Under the pieces are notes generated by a model. That model was not told where the DNA came from and did not search any database. It saw only the letters and a list, made by a program, of their open reading frames with translations. Of a stretch of 26,363 bases of DNA, positions 6,901 to 14,899 are shown in pieces. Made by a program: the position numbers and the translations under genes. Source of the stretch: a virus; the IMG/VR virus record IMGVR_UViG_3300017917_001406, positions 1 to 26,363 of that record; one strand, 5' to 3'. The stretch's first letter is position 1, and each line of letters opens with the position of its first letter.

Positions 6901-9630
6901 TTACAAAGCACCCATCATTAATAGACTTAATTCATCAATCAAGCTTCCTGGACCATTTACTGCTGAAAGATTAATATCTCCAGATGCTGTTACTGTTCCA
7001 GTTAGTGTTGGTGCTGTTAATGTAAGACCAGCAATTGTTGTTACCGTTGCACCAGATGCGATTGATGTTGAACCAAGTGTTGGGGCAGAGTATCCAGACA
7101 CAGTACCCCATGAAAGAGTTCCTGAGCCATCAGTTGTAAGATATTTTCCAGAATTTCCTGTTTGTGTTGGAAGAAGTGCTGCTGCTGCAGTTGATGCAGT
7201 TGTTGCACCTGTACCACCATTTGCAATTGGAAGAGTGCCAGTTACACCTGTTGTAAGTGGCAATCCAGTTGCATTAGTAAGTGTACCAGAGGATGGTGTT
7301 CCAAGGGCTCCACCTGAAGTAAGTAGTGTTGCAGATGTTGGAATTGTAGTTCCATTAATAGATGTTGCAGTAGCAACTCCAAGTACTGGTGTTACAAGAG
7401 TTGGAGATGTAGCAAATACAAGTGCTCCAGATCCAGTTTCATCAGAAATAACGCTTGCAAGTTCAGAAGATGTTGTTGATGCAAGTGCAGATAATTTATC
7501 TGTAGTTACAACGAGAGTTTTGCTTGTAGGAATTGTTGTTGAATTAATTGTTGTAATTCCTGCAAGGGTAGTTGAAGATGAACCAAGTGAAATTGCTGTT
7601 GTACCAACTGTTACTGAAGAGTTAGCAAGTTTAGCATTAGCAATTGAACCTGCAAGCATTGTATTTGTAACTGTGCCTGTATCTGTTGTATAGACACCAT
7701 TTGTAACAGTACCAGCATTACCAGATACATTACCTGTAACATTTCCAGTTAAATTACCAGTAAATGTACCAGCAATTGCACCTGTTCCAGTAATTGTTGG
7801 AGAGGTTAAAGTTTTATTAGTTAATGTTTGAGCAGTATTTAAATCTACTGTAGTTCCTGTATTAATACTAAAAGTATTACCAGTTAGTGTTAATCCATTA
7901 CCTGCTAAATATGTACCAGCGCCTGAGAATTGAGTAAATGCGATATCATCTGATCCAATTGTAGTGATTGCATTTGTTTGTACCCATCCAGTCTTTCCAT
8001 TTACTGTACCAGATTCTACAAATATAAAATCACCAGCATCTACTTCTGGAGTTGAGTCATAGTCTGTTGCACGAACTGCTGCACCGCTTGCTTGAACAAC
8101 ATAAACACCATTATCTGCTGCTGTATTTTGATTCTTTACAAGAACACGATTACCAGTTGCAAGAGTTACTCCATCAAGAGTGTCTCCATTTTCAAGTGCG
8201 TTATTAAGGTTTACATTTCCAGTTGTTGCTGCTTTTACAGAAGCATGTACGTTTAATCCTGCGGTTGCAGCATCAACATAAGCCTTTGTAGCAGCATCTG
8301 TATCTGCAGATGGATCTGCAAGATTTGTAATCTTTTGACTATTCATTGAGAATGAGCCAGTTGGTGCTGCTAAATCAGTTACCTTTGAAGTTCTAACTTG
8401 TGTATCAAAATCTGAAATTGTGCTTGCTGTTTGTGTGCCAGTATGGTTTGCACGAGCAAGTGGATCTGTAGCAAGTTTGCTCAATGCAATTGCAGCAGAA
8501 GAATTAATATCTGCATTTACAATTGTTCCATCGGCAATCATTCCTGAAGTAACTGTTCCTGTTGGAAGAGTTACTGTACCTGTAAATGTTGGTGAAGCAA
8601 GTGGAGCCTTAAGATCTAATGCTGACTGTGTAGCAGTAGAAATTGGCTTATTAGCATCTGATGTATTATCAACATTTCCAAGCCCTACATCTCCTTTAAC
8701 AAGACCAGATGGGGATGTTATTGTTTTATTTGTAAGAGTTTGAGTTCCATCTGTTGTTACCAACTTAGATGTATCTGCAATTCCATGAATATTTGTTGTA
8801 TCTAATTCATGTGAAGAAAGTGCATTTGCTGCATTTGTTGCAGCAGTTGATGCTGAACCATATGCATCATATGTATTAGCTGTTACTGAAATTGCACCTG
8901 TTGAATCATTATATGAAAGACCTGTTCCAAGATTATTTCCAATAGCATCTTGTGCTCTTTCATCTGTAAAATACTTATTTGTTGTACCCTCTGCAAGATT
9001 GTCTGTTGTTGAATCTGCTACTCCATTTTCGGCAGTAATTGTTAAGCCAGACCCATTACCAGTAATCGTAATATTTGTTAGAGTTGCATTTGTTAAAAGT
9101 GATGCTGCATCTGTTTTTGCACGAGCAGTTGTATAATAAAGATTTGAAGATCCCTCTGCTAAGTCATCTGTATCATGTGATGGGAATGGATCTGCAACTG
9201 TAATTGGGGTCCAGTTTGCATTTGTGCTTGCTGGTGTAGCACTTAAAACATATGTTTGTCCATTATCAGACTGAATTGCAATATCGCCAACTTCTACCAC
9301 AAGAGCTAAACGAGCTGCTTGGTTAGCTACAGCATGAACAGTTACCTGTGCAAGATCTGGAATTTGGGAGGTTTCAAGTTTTCCAGAAGCATTAAGGGTG
9401 GCAACACCGTTAGCAACAGCAAGAAGAGCAGTTTCTACATAATCTCCAAGAGTAGTTCCTAGTGCATTTTCATCAATAAAATAATCTAGATCTGCCCAGT
9501 GATTGATACCGTCACCAATTTTAAACTTATTGGTATCTGACTCAAATCCAATTTCTCCAGCGTTTAGGATTGGATTTGCACTCGTCCACTGTGAAGCAGT
9601 TCCTCTGCGTTGCTGCATTCTAATTGCCAT
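6901..9630 (-). CDS. Long tail fibre with Mtd-type N-terminal domain
   Basis: This encodes 909 residues. Residues 1-51 (QQRRGTASQW ... GEIGFESDTNKFKIGDG) match the Mtd_N-type attachment domain found at the N-terminus of many phage fibres. Then follow low-complexity Thr/Ala/Gly/Asn fibre modules: D-D-L-A-E-G-x-x-N-x-Y-[YF]-T repeats near 154-171 and 210-225, GLGNVDNTSDANKPIS near 316-331, a globular module near 459-580 (NRVLVKNQ ... DNGVYVV ... GWVQT ... FTQFSGAG), and near 800 the common fibre motif ALGTPSSGTLTNATGLP. The C-terminus ends ELSLLMMGAL. It is probably a trimeric receptor-binding or side fibre. The start has AGGAGG and a TGATATAAT box 28 nt upstream. No C-lec variable region or reverse transcriptase is nearby, so it is not a diversity-generating system as far as the window shows. 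Confidence 0.85.
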   Translation of the reverse strand: MAIRMQQRRGTASQWTSANPILNAGEIGFESDTNKFKIGDGINHWADLDYFIDENALGTTLGDYVETALLAVANGVATLNASGKLETSQIPDLAQVTVHAVANQAARLALVVEVGDIAIQSDNGQTYVLSATPASTNANWTPITVADPFPSHDTDDLAEGSSNLYYTTARAKTDAASLLTNATLTNITITGNGSGLTITAENGVADSTTDNLAEGTTNKYFTDERAQDAIGNNLGTGLSYNDSTGAISVTANTYDAYGSASTAATNAANALSSHELDTTNIHGIADTSKLVTTDGTQTLTNKTITSPSGLVKGDVGLGNVDNTSDANKPISTATQSALDLKAPLASPTFTGTVTLPTGTVTSGMIADGTIVNADINSSAAIALSKLATDPLARANHTGTQTASTISDFDTQVRTSKVTDLAAPTGSFSMNSQKITNLADPSADTDAATKAYVDAATAGLNVHASVKAATTGNVNLNNALENGDTLDGVTLATGNRVLVKNQNTAADNGVYVVQASGAAVRATDYDSTPEVDAGDFIFVESGTVNGKTGWVQTNAITTIGSDDIAFTQFSGAGTYLAGNGLTLTGNTFSINTGTTVDLNTAQTLTNKTLTSPTITGTGAIAGTFTGNLTGNVTGNVSGNAGTVTNGVYTTDTGTVTNTMLAGSIANAKLANSSVTVGTTAISLGSSSTTLAGITTINSTTIPTSKTLVVTTDKLSALASTTSSELASVISDETGSGALVFATSPTLVTPVLGVATATSINGTTIPTSATLLTSGGALGTPSSGTLTNATGLPLTTGVTGTLPIANGGTGATTASTAAAALLPTQTGNSGKYLTTDGSGTLSWGTVSGYSAPTLGSTSIASGATVTTIAGLTLTAPTLTGTVTASGDINLSAVNGPGSLIDELSLLMMGAL

Positions 9631-9658
9631 TAGTTCCTCCTATGACATTTCTTATTGT

Positions 9659-9667
9659 ATTATATCA
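9659..9667 (-). promoter_or_regulatory. Extended -10 promoter (TGATATAAT) of the 909-aa fibre gene
   Basis: The box lies in the 42-bp gap after the 152-aa fibre gene. The leader would be about 20 nt and contains AGGAGG 5 nt before the ATG. Confidence 0.6.
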
Positions 9668-9672
9668 GATAA

Positions 9673-10131
9673 TTAATTAAAATTATCTACTGCTATTCCA
9701 CCATCCCACGTAGCTTCAAAGACATTTTGATTATATGCACCAGCATCAACATAGTCACCAGCTTCATTATAATATCCTGCGTCTTTAAAAATACTTACTA
9801 CTAATCCAGTTCCATCAATTGCAGTATCATGAATATGTTGTGGAAGATCTAGAGTGTCATTATACATTGCTATAGAATTCCAAGCGGAATTAATATAAAC
9901 ATATAAATGTTCACTTATATTATCAAACCATAGCTGACCCTCTGTTGCTGGATCAGGGAATGTATTTCCACTGGGTACTGCAAAACTTTGAATTGCATTA
10001 TCTACATACTGTTTTGTTGCAGCATGATCTGCTAATGTAGGAGTGGCAACAGTGACAGTTCCTCCAAATGTACCGCCGTTTGTTACGACAAGACCATTCT
10101 TTACTTTGAAGTCTTTATCAACTGTTGCCAT
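9673..10131 (-). CDS. Short tail fibre-like protein
   Basis: This encodes 152 residues. The first 14 (MATVDKDFKVKNGL) are nearly the same as those of the 802-aa fibre encoded just upstream, pointing to a shared attachment peptide. Residues 31-45 carry the A-x-x-x-x-A-A-T-K-x-Y-V-D-N motif frequent in fibre shafts, and residues 57-90 the motif PDPATEGQLWFD ... LYVYINSAW, also frequent in phage fibres. The C-terminal part is Asp/Ala/Asn-rich. It follows the 802-aa gene after 17 bp with a weak AGGAA-type site and no TATAAT of its own, so it is probably co-transcribed with it. Confidence 0.78.
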   Translation of the reverse strand: MATVDKDFKVKNGLVVTNGGTFGGTVTVATPTLADHAATKQYVDNAIQSFAVPSGNTFPDPATEGQLWFDNISEHLYVYINSAWNSIAMYNDTLDLPQHIHDTAIDGTGLVVSIFKDAGYYNEAGDYVDAGAYNQNVFEATWDGGIAVDNFN

Positions 10132-10148
10132 TTCCTATTCCTAATCTA

Positions 10149-12557
10149 CTATGCTAGTAATGTACCAACAACAGTAACATCTGTATTATTATTAACAGTT
10201 GTTACAAGAAGTCTAACATTTGAGCCATTAATATCTGCTGAAACATCAACAAGATTTCCGTTGGTTCCAACCATTGCATATTCAGTAATTGCAATATTGT
10301 TAGAAGCATCAAGAGTTACAAGAACTTCTGATATTTCTGTATGAGAAGATGTTTGACCCTTTACTAAGAACTTAGCAGAACGATAGTCTGCATGTGCAAA
10401 CTGATATGCTGTTACAGTGCTTGCTGTTGCAACTGCAGTCTGTGCAGCAATCTGTGTAGCTACAGAATTAATATCAATTTCTGTAAAGTTTGGAACTACA
10501 CCTTCAAGCGCATCTACTGCACGTTGATTTGTGAAGTATAAATTATTTGTTCCTTCATCAAGATCATCAGTTGTGGAATCAGCGACACCATTTTCTGCTG
10601 TTACTGTAAGTTGACGAGTGTTTTCATCATAAGAAATTGAGATATTTGACTGAGTTGAATTCTCAAGTAAATATCCTGCTGCATCCTTAGCACGATTATC
10701 TGTGAAGTAGTGATTATTTACACCTTCAGCAAGATCATCAGTTGTAGAGTCAGCAACTCCGTTTTCAGCAGTAATAATTAACTGTCCAGACACTTCACTG
10801 ATTGAAATATTAGTTTGAGTTGAACCAGTCAATACATTTCTTACACGCTGATCTGTGTAATACTTATTTGTTGTACCCTCAGAAATGTCATTTGTATCAA
10901 GTGTTACGCTTGAACCAAGTGCTGTTGAGTAACCATTAACAGTGATTGAATCATTAACTAATGATGCATTAGCAATATTAGATAAAGTATTATTTCCACC
11001 ATCAATTGACTTATTTGTTAGGGTCTGAGAATCAGATGTTCCTACAACGTCTCCAGCTACTCCATGAACTCCAGATGTAAGATTATTATGATCTCCAACT
11101 AAATCTGATGCAGTTCCTGCAGCATCATACCATGTGTCTACAGTTGTACGATCAACTGAAACTTCAAGACCATCTACTGTAATACCATTTCCTGCAACAA
11201 TAGACCCTGATCCTGAGAACTGAACCCAATCTTGTGCTGTAAAATCAGTTAAATAGTGGTTAGCCTGTACCCATGAAGTTTGACCATAAGTAGTTCCTTC
11301 CATTACAAATACTGCAGCACCAACAAGTTCTCCAAATGCATCTGCATCATCTGCACGAACAAGTGTATAAACTCCAGCTGATTCGGTGTATGTATAAATA
11401 CCATTTTCTGAATCTACTGACTGGTTTGTTAAAAGAATTCTATATCCAACATCTGAAGTTGTTAAAGCAGCATGACCATCAATAACAAGTGTACCTGTTG
11501 ATCCAGTCATATTCTTATCTGAATTTGCAAGAAGATTTACTGCTGTCTTCCAGTCAAGACCAGAAACTGCATTATCTACATACGAATTGGTTGCAATTGT
11601 ATTACCTGCAGAAACTGAACCAATATATGCTCCACCATCTGGATTAAGAACAATGTCTCCACCGTTGCTTGTTACTGTAAGATCATTTGATGATGTTAAA
11701 TTAAGAGCATATCCTGAAGTGATTGTCATATCTCCAGTAGTATTATTTACATCAATATGATTTGCTGTTCCTCCAGCCCCGCCTCCAGATTGGAAGTTGG
11801 TTTGACCCAAGAAAGTTTTATTAGAAAGTGATTGTGTATCTGATGTACCAACTACTGAGCCAGTTACTCCATGAACTCCTGAAGAAGCATTTGTATGATT
11901 ATCAAGATTATCTTGAACATCAGCTGCTGCTCCATTTGCATCATACCAAGTATCCACTGTAGTGCGGTCAATTGCAATTTCTGTTGCATCTATATGTAGA
12001 CCACCAGCAGACTTCAGATCTGCAGAGAATTCACCAGTTGCTGAATTATAATCTAATCCATCACCAGCTGAAACAGAGTCACGAGCACGTTGTTCTGTAA
12101 AATATTTATTTGTTGTACCCTCATCTAAATCATCAGTTGTTGAGTCTGTTACGCCATTTTCAGCGGTAATGTGAAGAACTCCACCAATTTCTGTAATAGA
12201 GATATTGGTTTGTGTAGATCCTGTAAGAACATTCTTAACACGACCATCTGTGTAATATTTATTTGTTGTTCCTTCTGCTAAATCATCAGTATCATGATTT
12301 GAAAGGCTTGAAACTGTACCAGTTACATCACCAGTAAGATCAGCTGTGATTGTTCCTGCTGCAAAATTACCTGAGCCATCACGTTTTACAACTGTATCTG
12401 GTGTATTTGTAGAGGTTGCTTGACCTCCAATAAGATCCACAATAAAATCTTGTGAGTCTTGTGATTCTGTAAGAATGTTATAGTTGTTGATGGTACCTGT
12501 TGTGCCTTCAACAATCAGACCATTCTTTACCTTAAAGTCTTTGTTGACTGTTGCCAT
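10149..12557 (-). CDS. Long repeat-rich tail fibre
   Basis: This encodes 802 residues. The N-terminus is MATVNKDFKVKNGL. Five copies of the fibre repeat D-x-[LI]-x-E-G-x-N-x-Y-[YF]-T-x-x-R lie near residues 91-107, 143-158, 557-572, 607-622 and 665-680, several preceded by ITAENGV-x-DSTT. A globular module near 333-460 (YRILLTNQS ... NGIYTY ... SWVQANH ... WVQFSGSG) is homologous to that of the 909-aa fibre. A direct duplication, DRTTVDTWYDA, occurs near 197 and 469. The C-terminal domain (about 715-802: DYRSAKFLV ... ITEYAMVGT ... VRLLVT) is shared with the 148-aa protein encoded just upstream. It is probably a trimeric adhesin. AAGGAG lies 5 nt before the ATG. Confidence 0.83.
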   Translation of the reverse strand: MATVNKDFKVKNGLIVEGTTGTINNYNILTESQDSQDFIVDLIGGQATSTNTPDTVVKRDGSGNFAAGTITADLTGDVTGTVSSLSNHDTDDLAEGTTNKYYTDGRVKNVLTGSTQTNISITEIGGVLHITAENGVTDSTTDDLDEGTTNKYFTEQRARDSVSAGDGLDYNSATGEFSADLKSAGGLHIDATEIAIDRTTVDTWYDANGAAADVQDNLDNHTNASSGVHGVTGSVVGTSDTQSLSNKTFLGQTNFQSGGGAGGTANHIDVNNTTGDMTITSGYALNLTSSNDLTVTSNGGDIVLNPDGGAYIGSVSAGNTIATNSYVDNAVSGLDWKTAVNLLANSDKNMTGSTGTLVIDGHAALTTSDVGYRILLTNQSVDSENGIYTYTESAGVYTLVRADDADAFGELVGAAVFVMEGTTYGQTSWVQANHYLTDFTAQDWVQFSGSGSIVAGNGITVDGLEVSVDRTTVDTWYDAAGTASDLVGDHNNLTSGVHGVAGDVVGTSDSQTLTNKSIDGGNNTLSNIANASLVNDSITVNGYSTALGSSVTLDTNDISEGTTNKYYTDQRVRNVLTGSTQTNISISEVSGQLIITAENGVADSTTDDLAEGVNNHYFTDNRAKDAAGYLLENSTQSNISISYDENTRQLTVTAENGVADSTTDDLDEGTNNLYFTNQRAVDALEGVVPNFTEIDINSVATQIAAQTAVATASTVTAYQFAHADYRSAKFLVKGQTSSHTEISEVLVTLDASNNIAITEYAMVGTNGNLVDVSADINGSNVRLLVTTVNNNTDVTVVGTLLA

Positions 12558-12570
12558 TTTATCTCCTTAG

Positions 12571-13017
12571 TTAAGCCTTAAGACCAATACGTGCATAACG
12601 TACGGTTATAGGTGTTATACCCACTGCTGGAGTTACAGTTAGATTAACTGTACTTCCTACCTTAGAGACACTAACGGTGCCAATATTCCCATCATTGTCT
12701 ATTGTTCCATACTCAGAGACATTTACATTTGTACCGTCCACAAGTATAGTCAATTCTGTTGCATAGTATTTATTATCTCCGCCTGATGTTTTAGCAATAG
12801 AAACTAAATATTTAACCATTCTCCATGCTGTTGCATCAAAGTTATCAATTACAGTTGCGTTTTCAATTCCTGTAATTGTATTTTCGTTATTACCTGCTGA
12901 ACCAAGGTCTGTAGCCTGACCTGCAGCGGTATCAATTAAATCTTCATAATCTTCCTGAGTAGGACGATCACCAGTCTGAAACTTAGTCTTTACGGTAGGA
13001 ATTGATATACGAGCCAT
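12571..13017 (-). CDS. Small virion/fibre protein sharing the C-terminal domain of the 802-aa fibre
   Basis: This encodes 148 residues. Residues 12-35 (KFQTGDRPTQEDYEDLIDTAA) form an N-terminal segment common in phage tail proteins. Residues about 62-148 repeat the fibre C-terminal domain: W-R-M-V-K-Y-L-V, then Y-A-T-E-L-T-I-L-V-D-G-T, V-S-E-Y-G-T-I, and V-N-L-T-V-T-P. It may be a tip or cap of the same fibre, or a duplicated adhesin head. I chose ATG 13017 rather than the longer TTG at 13023 because TGATATAAT ends exactly 6 nt before that ATG, the leaderless spacing. The stop is followed after 13 bp by the AAGGAG of the 802-aa fibre. Confidence 0.78.
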   Translation of the reverse strand: MARISIPTVKTKFQTGDRPTQEDYEDLIDTAAGQATDLGSAGNNENTITGIENATVIDNFDATAWRMVKYLVSIAKTSGGDNKYYATELTILVDGTNVNVSEYGTIDNDGNIGTVSVSKVGSTVNLTVTPAVGITPITVRYARIGLKA

Positions 13018-13023
13018 GATCAA

Positions 13024-13032
13024 ATTATATCA
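13024..13032 (-). promoter_or_regulatory. Leaderless promoter (TGATATAAT, 6 nt before ATG 13017)
   Basis: The box lies in the 23-bp gap after the 74-aa gene. Six bases separate TATAAT from the ATG, so the transcript would begin at or next to the start codon. Confidence 0.65.
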
Positions 13033-13040
13033 TGAATTTC

Positions 13041-13265
13041 TTACAAAATATAGTTGGAAAAACCAATGATCTGTAATGGAATTGGAGGAACATTATTTGG
13101 TCCTACTGCTGGAACCTGTATTGCTGTAAATCTAACTCTAAATGGCAAAACTTCTTCTATAAGCGATATTCTTTTGCTACCAGTAAATTTAGTAATAGCA
13201 TAGTTTTCACTTTCTATTTTTTTTGTTTTTACTGGTTGTTTATCAAATAATGTTACAGTTGCCAT
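13041..13265 (-). CDS. Small phage protein of unknown function (74 aa)
   Basis: This encodes 74 residues: a basic N-terminal third (KQPVKTKKIES), a central β-rich stretch and a Pro-rich C-terminus (VGPNNVPPIPLQIIGFSNYIL). I cannot assign a function. Its ATG overlaps the stop of the upstream KGDT-type gene by one base (TAATG), so the two are probably translationally coupled. Its place in the fibre block suggests a virion component. Confidence 0.72.
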   Translation of the reverse strand: MATVTLFDKQPVKTKKIESENYAITKFTGSKRISLIEEVLPFRVRFTAIQVPAVGPNNVPPIPLQIIGFSNYIL

Positions 13266-13681
13266 TATGCAGTTACATCCTCAAGGACTGTTAATTTTCC
13301 TTGAGCAACAGTCCAAACAATTTCATCTTGTGGTAAAGATAATTCAATGTCAAAAATATCATTTGTTTGTAATGTTGATGTTTGTTCTGCAGTTAAAAAT
13401 ACAGTAAATTCTCCTGGACCATCATCTTCGTCAGCTGCTGGAGTAATAGAATATAAAAGATCTGCGGTATCAGTTATTTCACCTGGAATAACTGGGTTAG
13501 TTGTTGGTCTTTTAATTTCCATTTGAATTGTCCAGTCAGGAATATTTAATGGTTGACGAGCATCATCTGTTACATAAACTCTAAATGAAGCAGTATCACC
13601 TTTAACAAATGTCCAATTTACAAATGGAGGTTTTTCTCCAATATCATATGTTCCTGATCCAGAACCTCTATATGTTGCCAT
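13265..13681 (-). CDS. Ig-like/baseplate-type protein with K-G-D-T motif (paralogue family, copy 1)
   Basis: This encodes 138 residues. The pattern is WTFVKGDTASF-R-V-Y-V near residue 20, DWTIQMEIKRP in the middle, and a C-terminal strand ending WTVAQGKLTVLEDVTA. The same plan (W/Y-x-x-[KR]-G-D-T start, G-x-I/L-x-V-x-x-D/N-V end) occurs in the proteins encoded at 19872-20225 and 21071-21466. It resembles the β-sandwich N-terminal domains of baseplate upper proteins, an inference from pattern only. I chose ATG 13681, which overlaps the preceding stop by one base (TAATG), over a longer TTG- or GTG-type extension inside the upstream gene, because its MAT start matches the siblings. Confidence 0.75.
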   Translation of the reverse strand: MATYRGSGSGTYDIGEKPPFVNWTFVKGDTASFRVYVTDDARQPLNIPDWTIQMEIKRPTTNPVIPGEITDTADLLYSITPAADEDDGPGEFTVFLTAEQTSTLQTNDIFDIELSLPQDEIVWTVAQGKLTVLEDVTA

Positions 13682-14196
13682 TACATTAAACCTGCTTTCA
13701 ATGCTCCCCAAGTACCGTTTCCGACTGCTCCAGTAAATATCATTTTACCAGTTGATGCATTTGATGTTAAAACAATTCCAACTACTGCACCGCCAGATGT
13801 TGGTTTTATATTTGTTAATCCTCCACCAGATGCAACATATATTCTATCACCAACGGTATATGAAGATGTATTAAAATCATTTAAAACACCTGCAACTAAT
13901 ATATTTCCATCTGATCCATCTGTAATATTTGTAGTTGCTAATCCAGCAACTGGAAAAGTATTTAAATCATCATTATCACATTTTTCAATTGTTGGTTTTG
14001 TATCAAATCCAGAAATATATACTGGAGTTCCTTTTGTTATTGTTTCACCACTATTATTTCTTACTTCTGCATCTTGAATTGCAATTGTTAATAAAACTGA
14101 GTCAACTTGCTCTGCTAATGCTTGCATATCTCCATGTACATTTACTGGATCACTAGCCAATGGATAAGGTAAATCGAAATTTGTTGTTTCTGCCAT
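13681..14196 (-). CDS. Tail/fibre-associated structural protein
   Basis: This encodes 171 residues. The N-terminal third is helical (MAETTNFDLPYPLASDPVNV, then a Q-A-L-A-E-Q-V-D coiled-coil-like stretch). Residues about 46-165 match a fibre module common in phages: VRNNSGETITKGTPVYISG, then VAGLATTNI, VAGVLNDFNTS, VGDRIYVAS and GAVVGIVLT. It is likely a virion protein of the fibre or baseplate. The start is set by TGATATAAT (14214-14206) 9 nt upstream, with no ribosome-binding site. It is the first gene of the left fibre block, divergent from the endolysin gene, and its stop is coupled to the next gene through TAATG. Confidence 0.75.
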   Translation of the reverse strand: MAETTNFDLPYPLASDPVNVHGDMQALAEQVDSVLLTIAIQDAEVRNNSGETITKGTPVYISGFDTKPTIEKCDNDDLNTFPVAGLATTNITDGSDGNILVAGVLNDFNTSSYTVGDRIYVASGGGLTNIKPTSGGAVVGIVLTSNASTGKMIFTGAVGNGTWGALKAGLM

Positions 14197-14205
14197 GATT
14201 AATAT

Positions 14206-14214
14206 ATTATATCA
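14206..14214 (-). promoter_or_regulatory. Promoter (TGATATAAT) of the left fibre block
   Basis: TATAAT ends 9 nt before ATG 14196, so the leader would be 0-3 nt. A shifted box TATATT (14206-14201) would fit leaderless spacing less well. It is divergent from the endolysin promoter, with the two -10 boxes about 35 bp apart. Confidence 0.55.
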
Positions 14215-14224
14215 CTAAACCAAC

Positions 14225-14268
14225 TTGACTCACCAGTAATATTTATGTTATACTAGTGCTATAGCACT
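14225..14268 (+). promoter_or_regulatory. Endolysin promoter with 14-bp palindrome on the start site
   Basis: TTGACT (14225-14230), an 18-bp spacer and TGT-TATACT (14246-14254) form the clearest full promoter in the window. The perfect palindrome AGTGCTATAGCACT (14255-14268) begins right after the -10 box and spans the expected start site. An imperfect copy (GGTGCTATATGCA, about 14275-14287) follows. It could be a repressor operator or a 5' hairpin. Confidence 0.62.
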
Positions 14269-14303
14269 GTTATGGTGCTATATGCATTTTAGGAGGAAAA
14301 AAC

Positions 14304-14858
14304 TTGACAAACAATAAAATGCTGGTAGGGGTAATTGGTAGTGCATTCGTTTTAGTATCAATTTTAGGTGCTATACCGTCTCATGCTACTAATAATAATT
14401 TATCTAAACAGACTGCGGTCTCTATTGCCACCCCAAAGGTGGCTTTTCTGCTATCTAAGGATAAAAATAAAAAAATACTTACTAAGTATGAAAATGCGAC
14501 AAGTTTGACTGACAGCCAGTTGGTTGAATTACTTAAGGCGGTAGGGTTCAAAGGAAATGGTCTTAAAATGGCTTGGGCTATTGCTAAGGCTGAATCCAAT
14601 GGTCGTCCATTTGCTTTTAATGGAAACACCAAAACTGGAGATTCCTCATATGGTATCTTTCAGATTAATATGATCGGTACTTTAGGTCCAGATAGACGAG
14701 ATAAGTTAAATCTTGATTTAAATGCTGAATTATTTAGCCCAGTCAAAAATGCACAAGCTGTGTTTTACATGACTGATGGCGGTACTGACTGGAGCTCTTG
14801 GAGTTCTTATAAAACAGGTGCTGTTCATAAATGGTTAAAAAAATTTCCTAATAAATAA
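14304..14858 (+). CDS. Exported endolysin: lysozyme/SLT-like muralytic enzyme
   Basis: This encodes 184 residues. An N-terminal signal sequence (KML then VGVIGSAFVLVSILGA, probable cleavage after SHA near residue 28) implies Sec export. The C-terminal domain (about 72-184) looks like a lysozyme/lytic transglycosylase: AWAIAKAESNG with E97 as the probable catalytic acid, GDSSYGIFQINMIG (112-125), K-N-A-Q-A-V and W-S-S-W-S-S-Y near 163-169. It would cut peptidoglycan at the end of infection. The start is TTG 14304, set by AGGAGG 7 nt before it. It is the only plus-strand gene between 0 and 24 kb and has its own promoter and terminator, which suggests separate timing. A virion-associated muralytic role is the alternative. 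Confidence 0.85.
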   Translation: MTNNKMLVGVIGSAFVLVSILGAIPSHATNNNLSKQTAVSIATPKVAFLLSKDKNKKILTKYENATSLTDSQLVELLKAVGFKGNGLKMAWAIAKAESNGRPFAFNGNTKTGDSSYGIFQINMIGTLGPDRRDKLNLDLNAELFSPVKNAQAVFYMTDGGTDWSSWSSYKTGAVHKWLKKFPNK

Positions 14859-14869
14859 AGATATTTTTT

Positions 14870-14899
14870 ATACCCCCTGAAATATGGGGGTATTTTTTT
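14870..14899 (+). terminator. Rho-independent terminator of the endolysin gene
   Basis: ATACCCCC (14870-14877) pairs perfectly with GGGGGTAT (14886-14893), with an 8-nt loop, followed by seven T. The T-run overlaps the stop codon of the convergent minus-strand gene. Confidence 0.9.

Noticed and set aside
7235-8743. Plus-strand open frames of 152 and 107 codons
   Set aside because: They are antisense to the 909-aa fibre gene and consist of Val/Ala/Pro-rich translations of its Thr/Gly repeats, with no ribosome-binding site or promoter.
6901-9630. Diversity-generating retroelement suggested by the Mtd-type N-terminal domain
   Set aside because: No reverse transcriptase, template repeat or C-lec variable region is visible, and this N-terminal domain is common in ordinary fibres.
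13018-13023. TTG 13023 as start of the 148-aa gene
   Set aside because: It would begin immediately after the TATAAT hexamer, upstream of any possible transcript start; ATG 13017 has the right spacing.
14381-14632. Minus-strand 83-codon frame opposite the endolysin
   Set aside because: The endolysin has signal peptide, catalytic motif, promoter, ribosome-binding site and terminator; the antisense frame has none.
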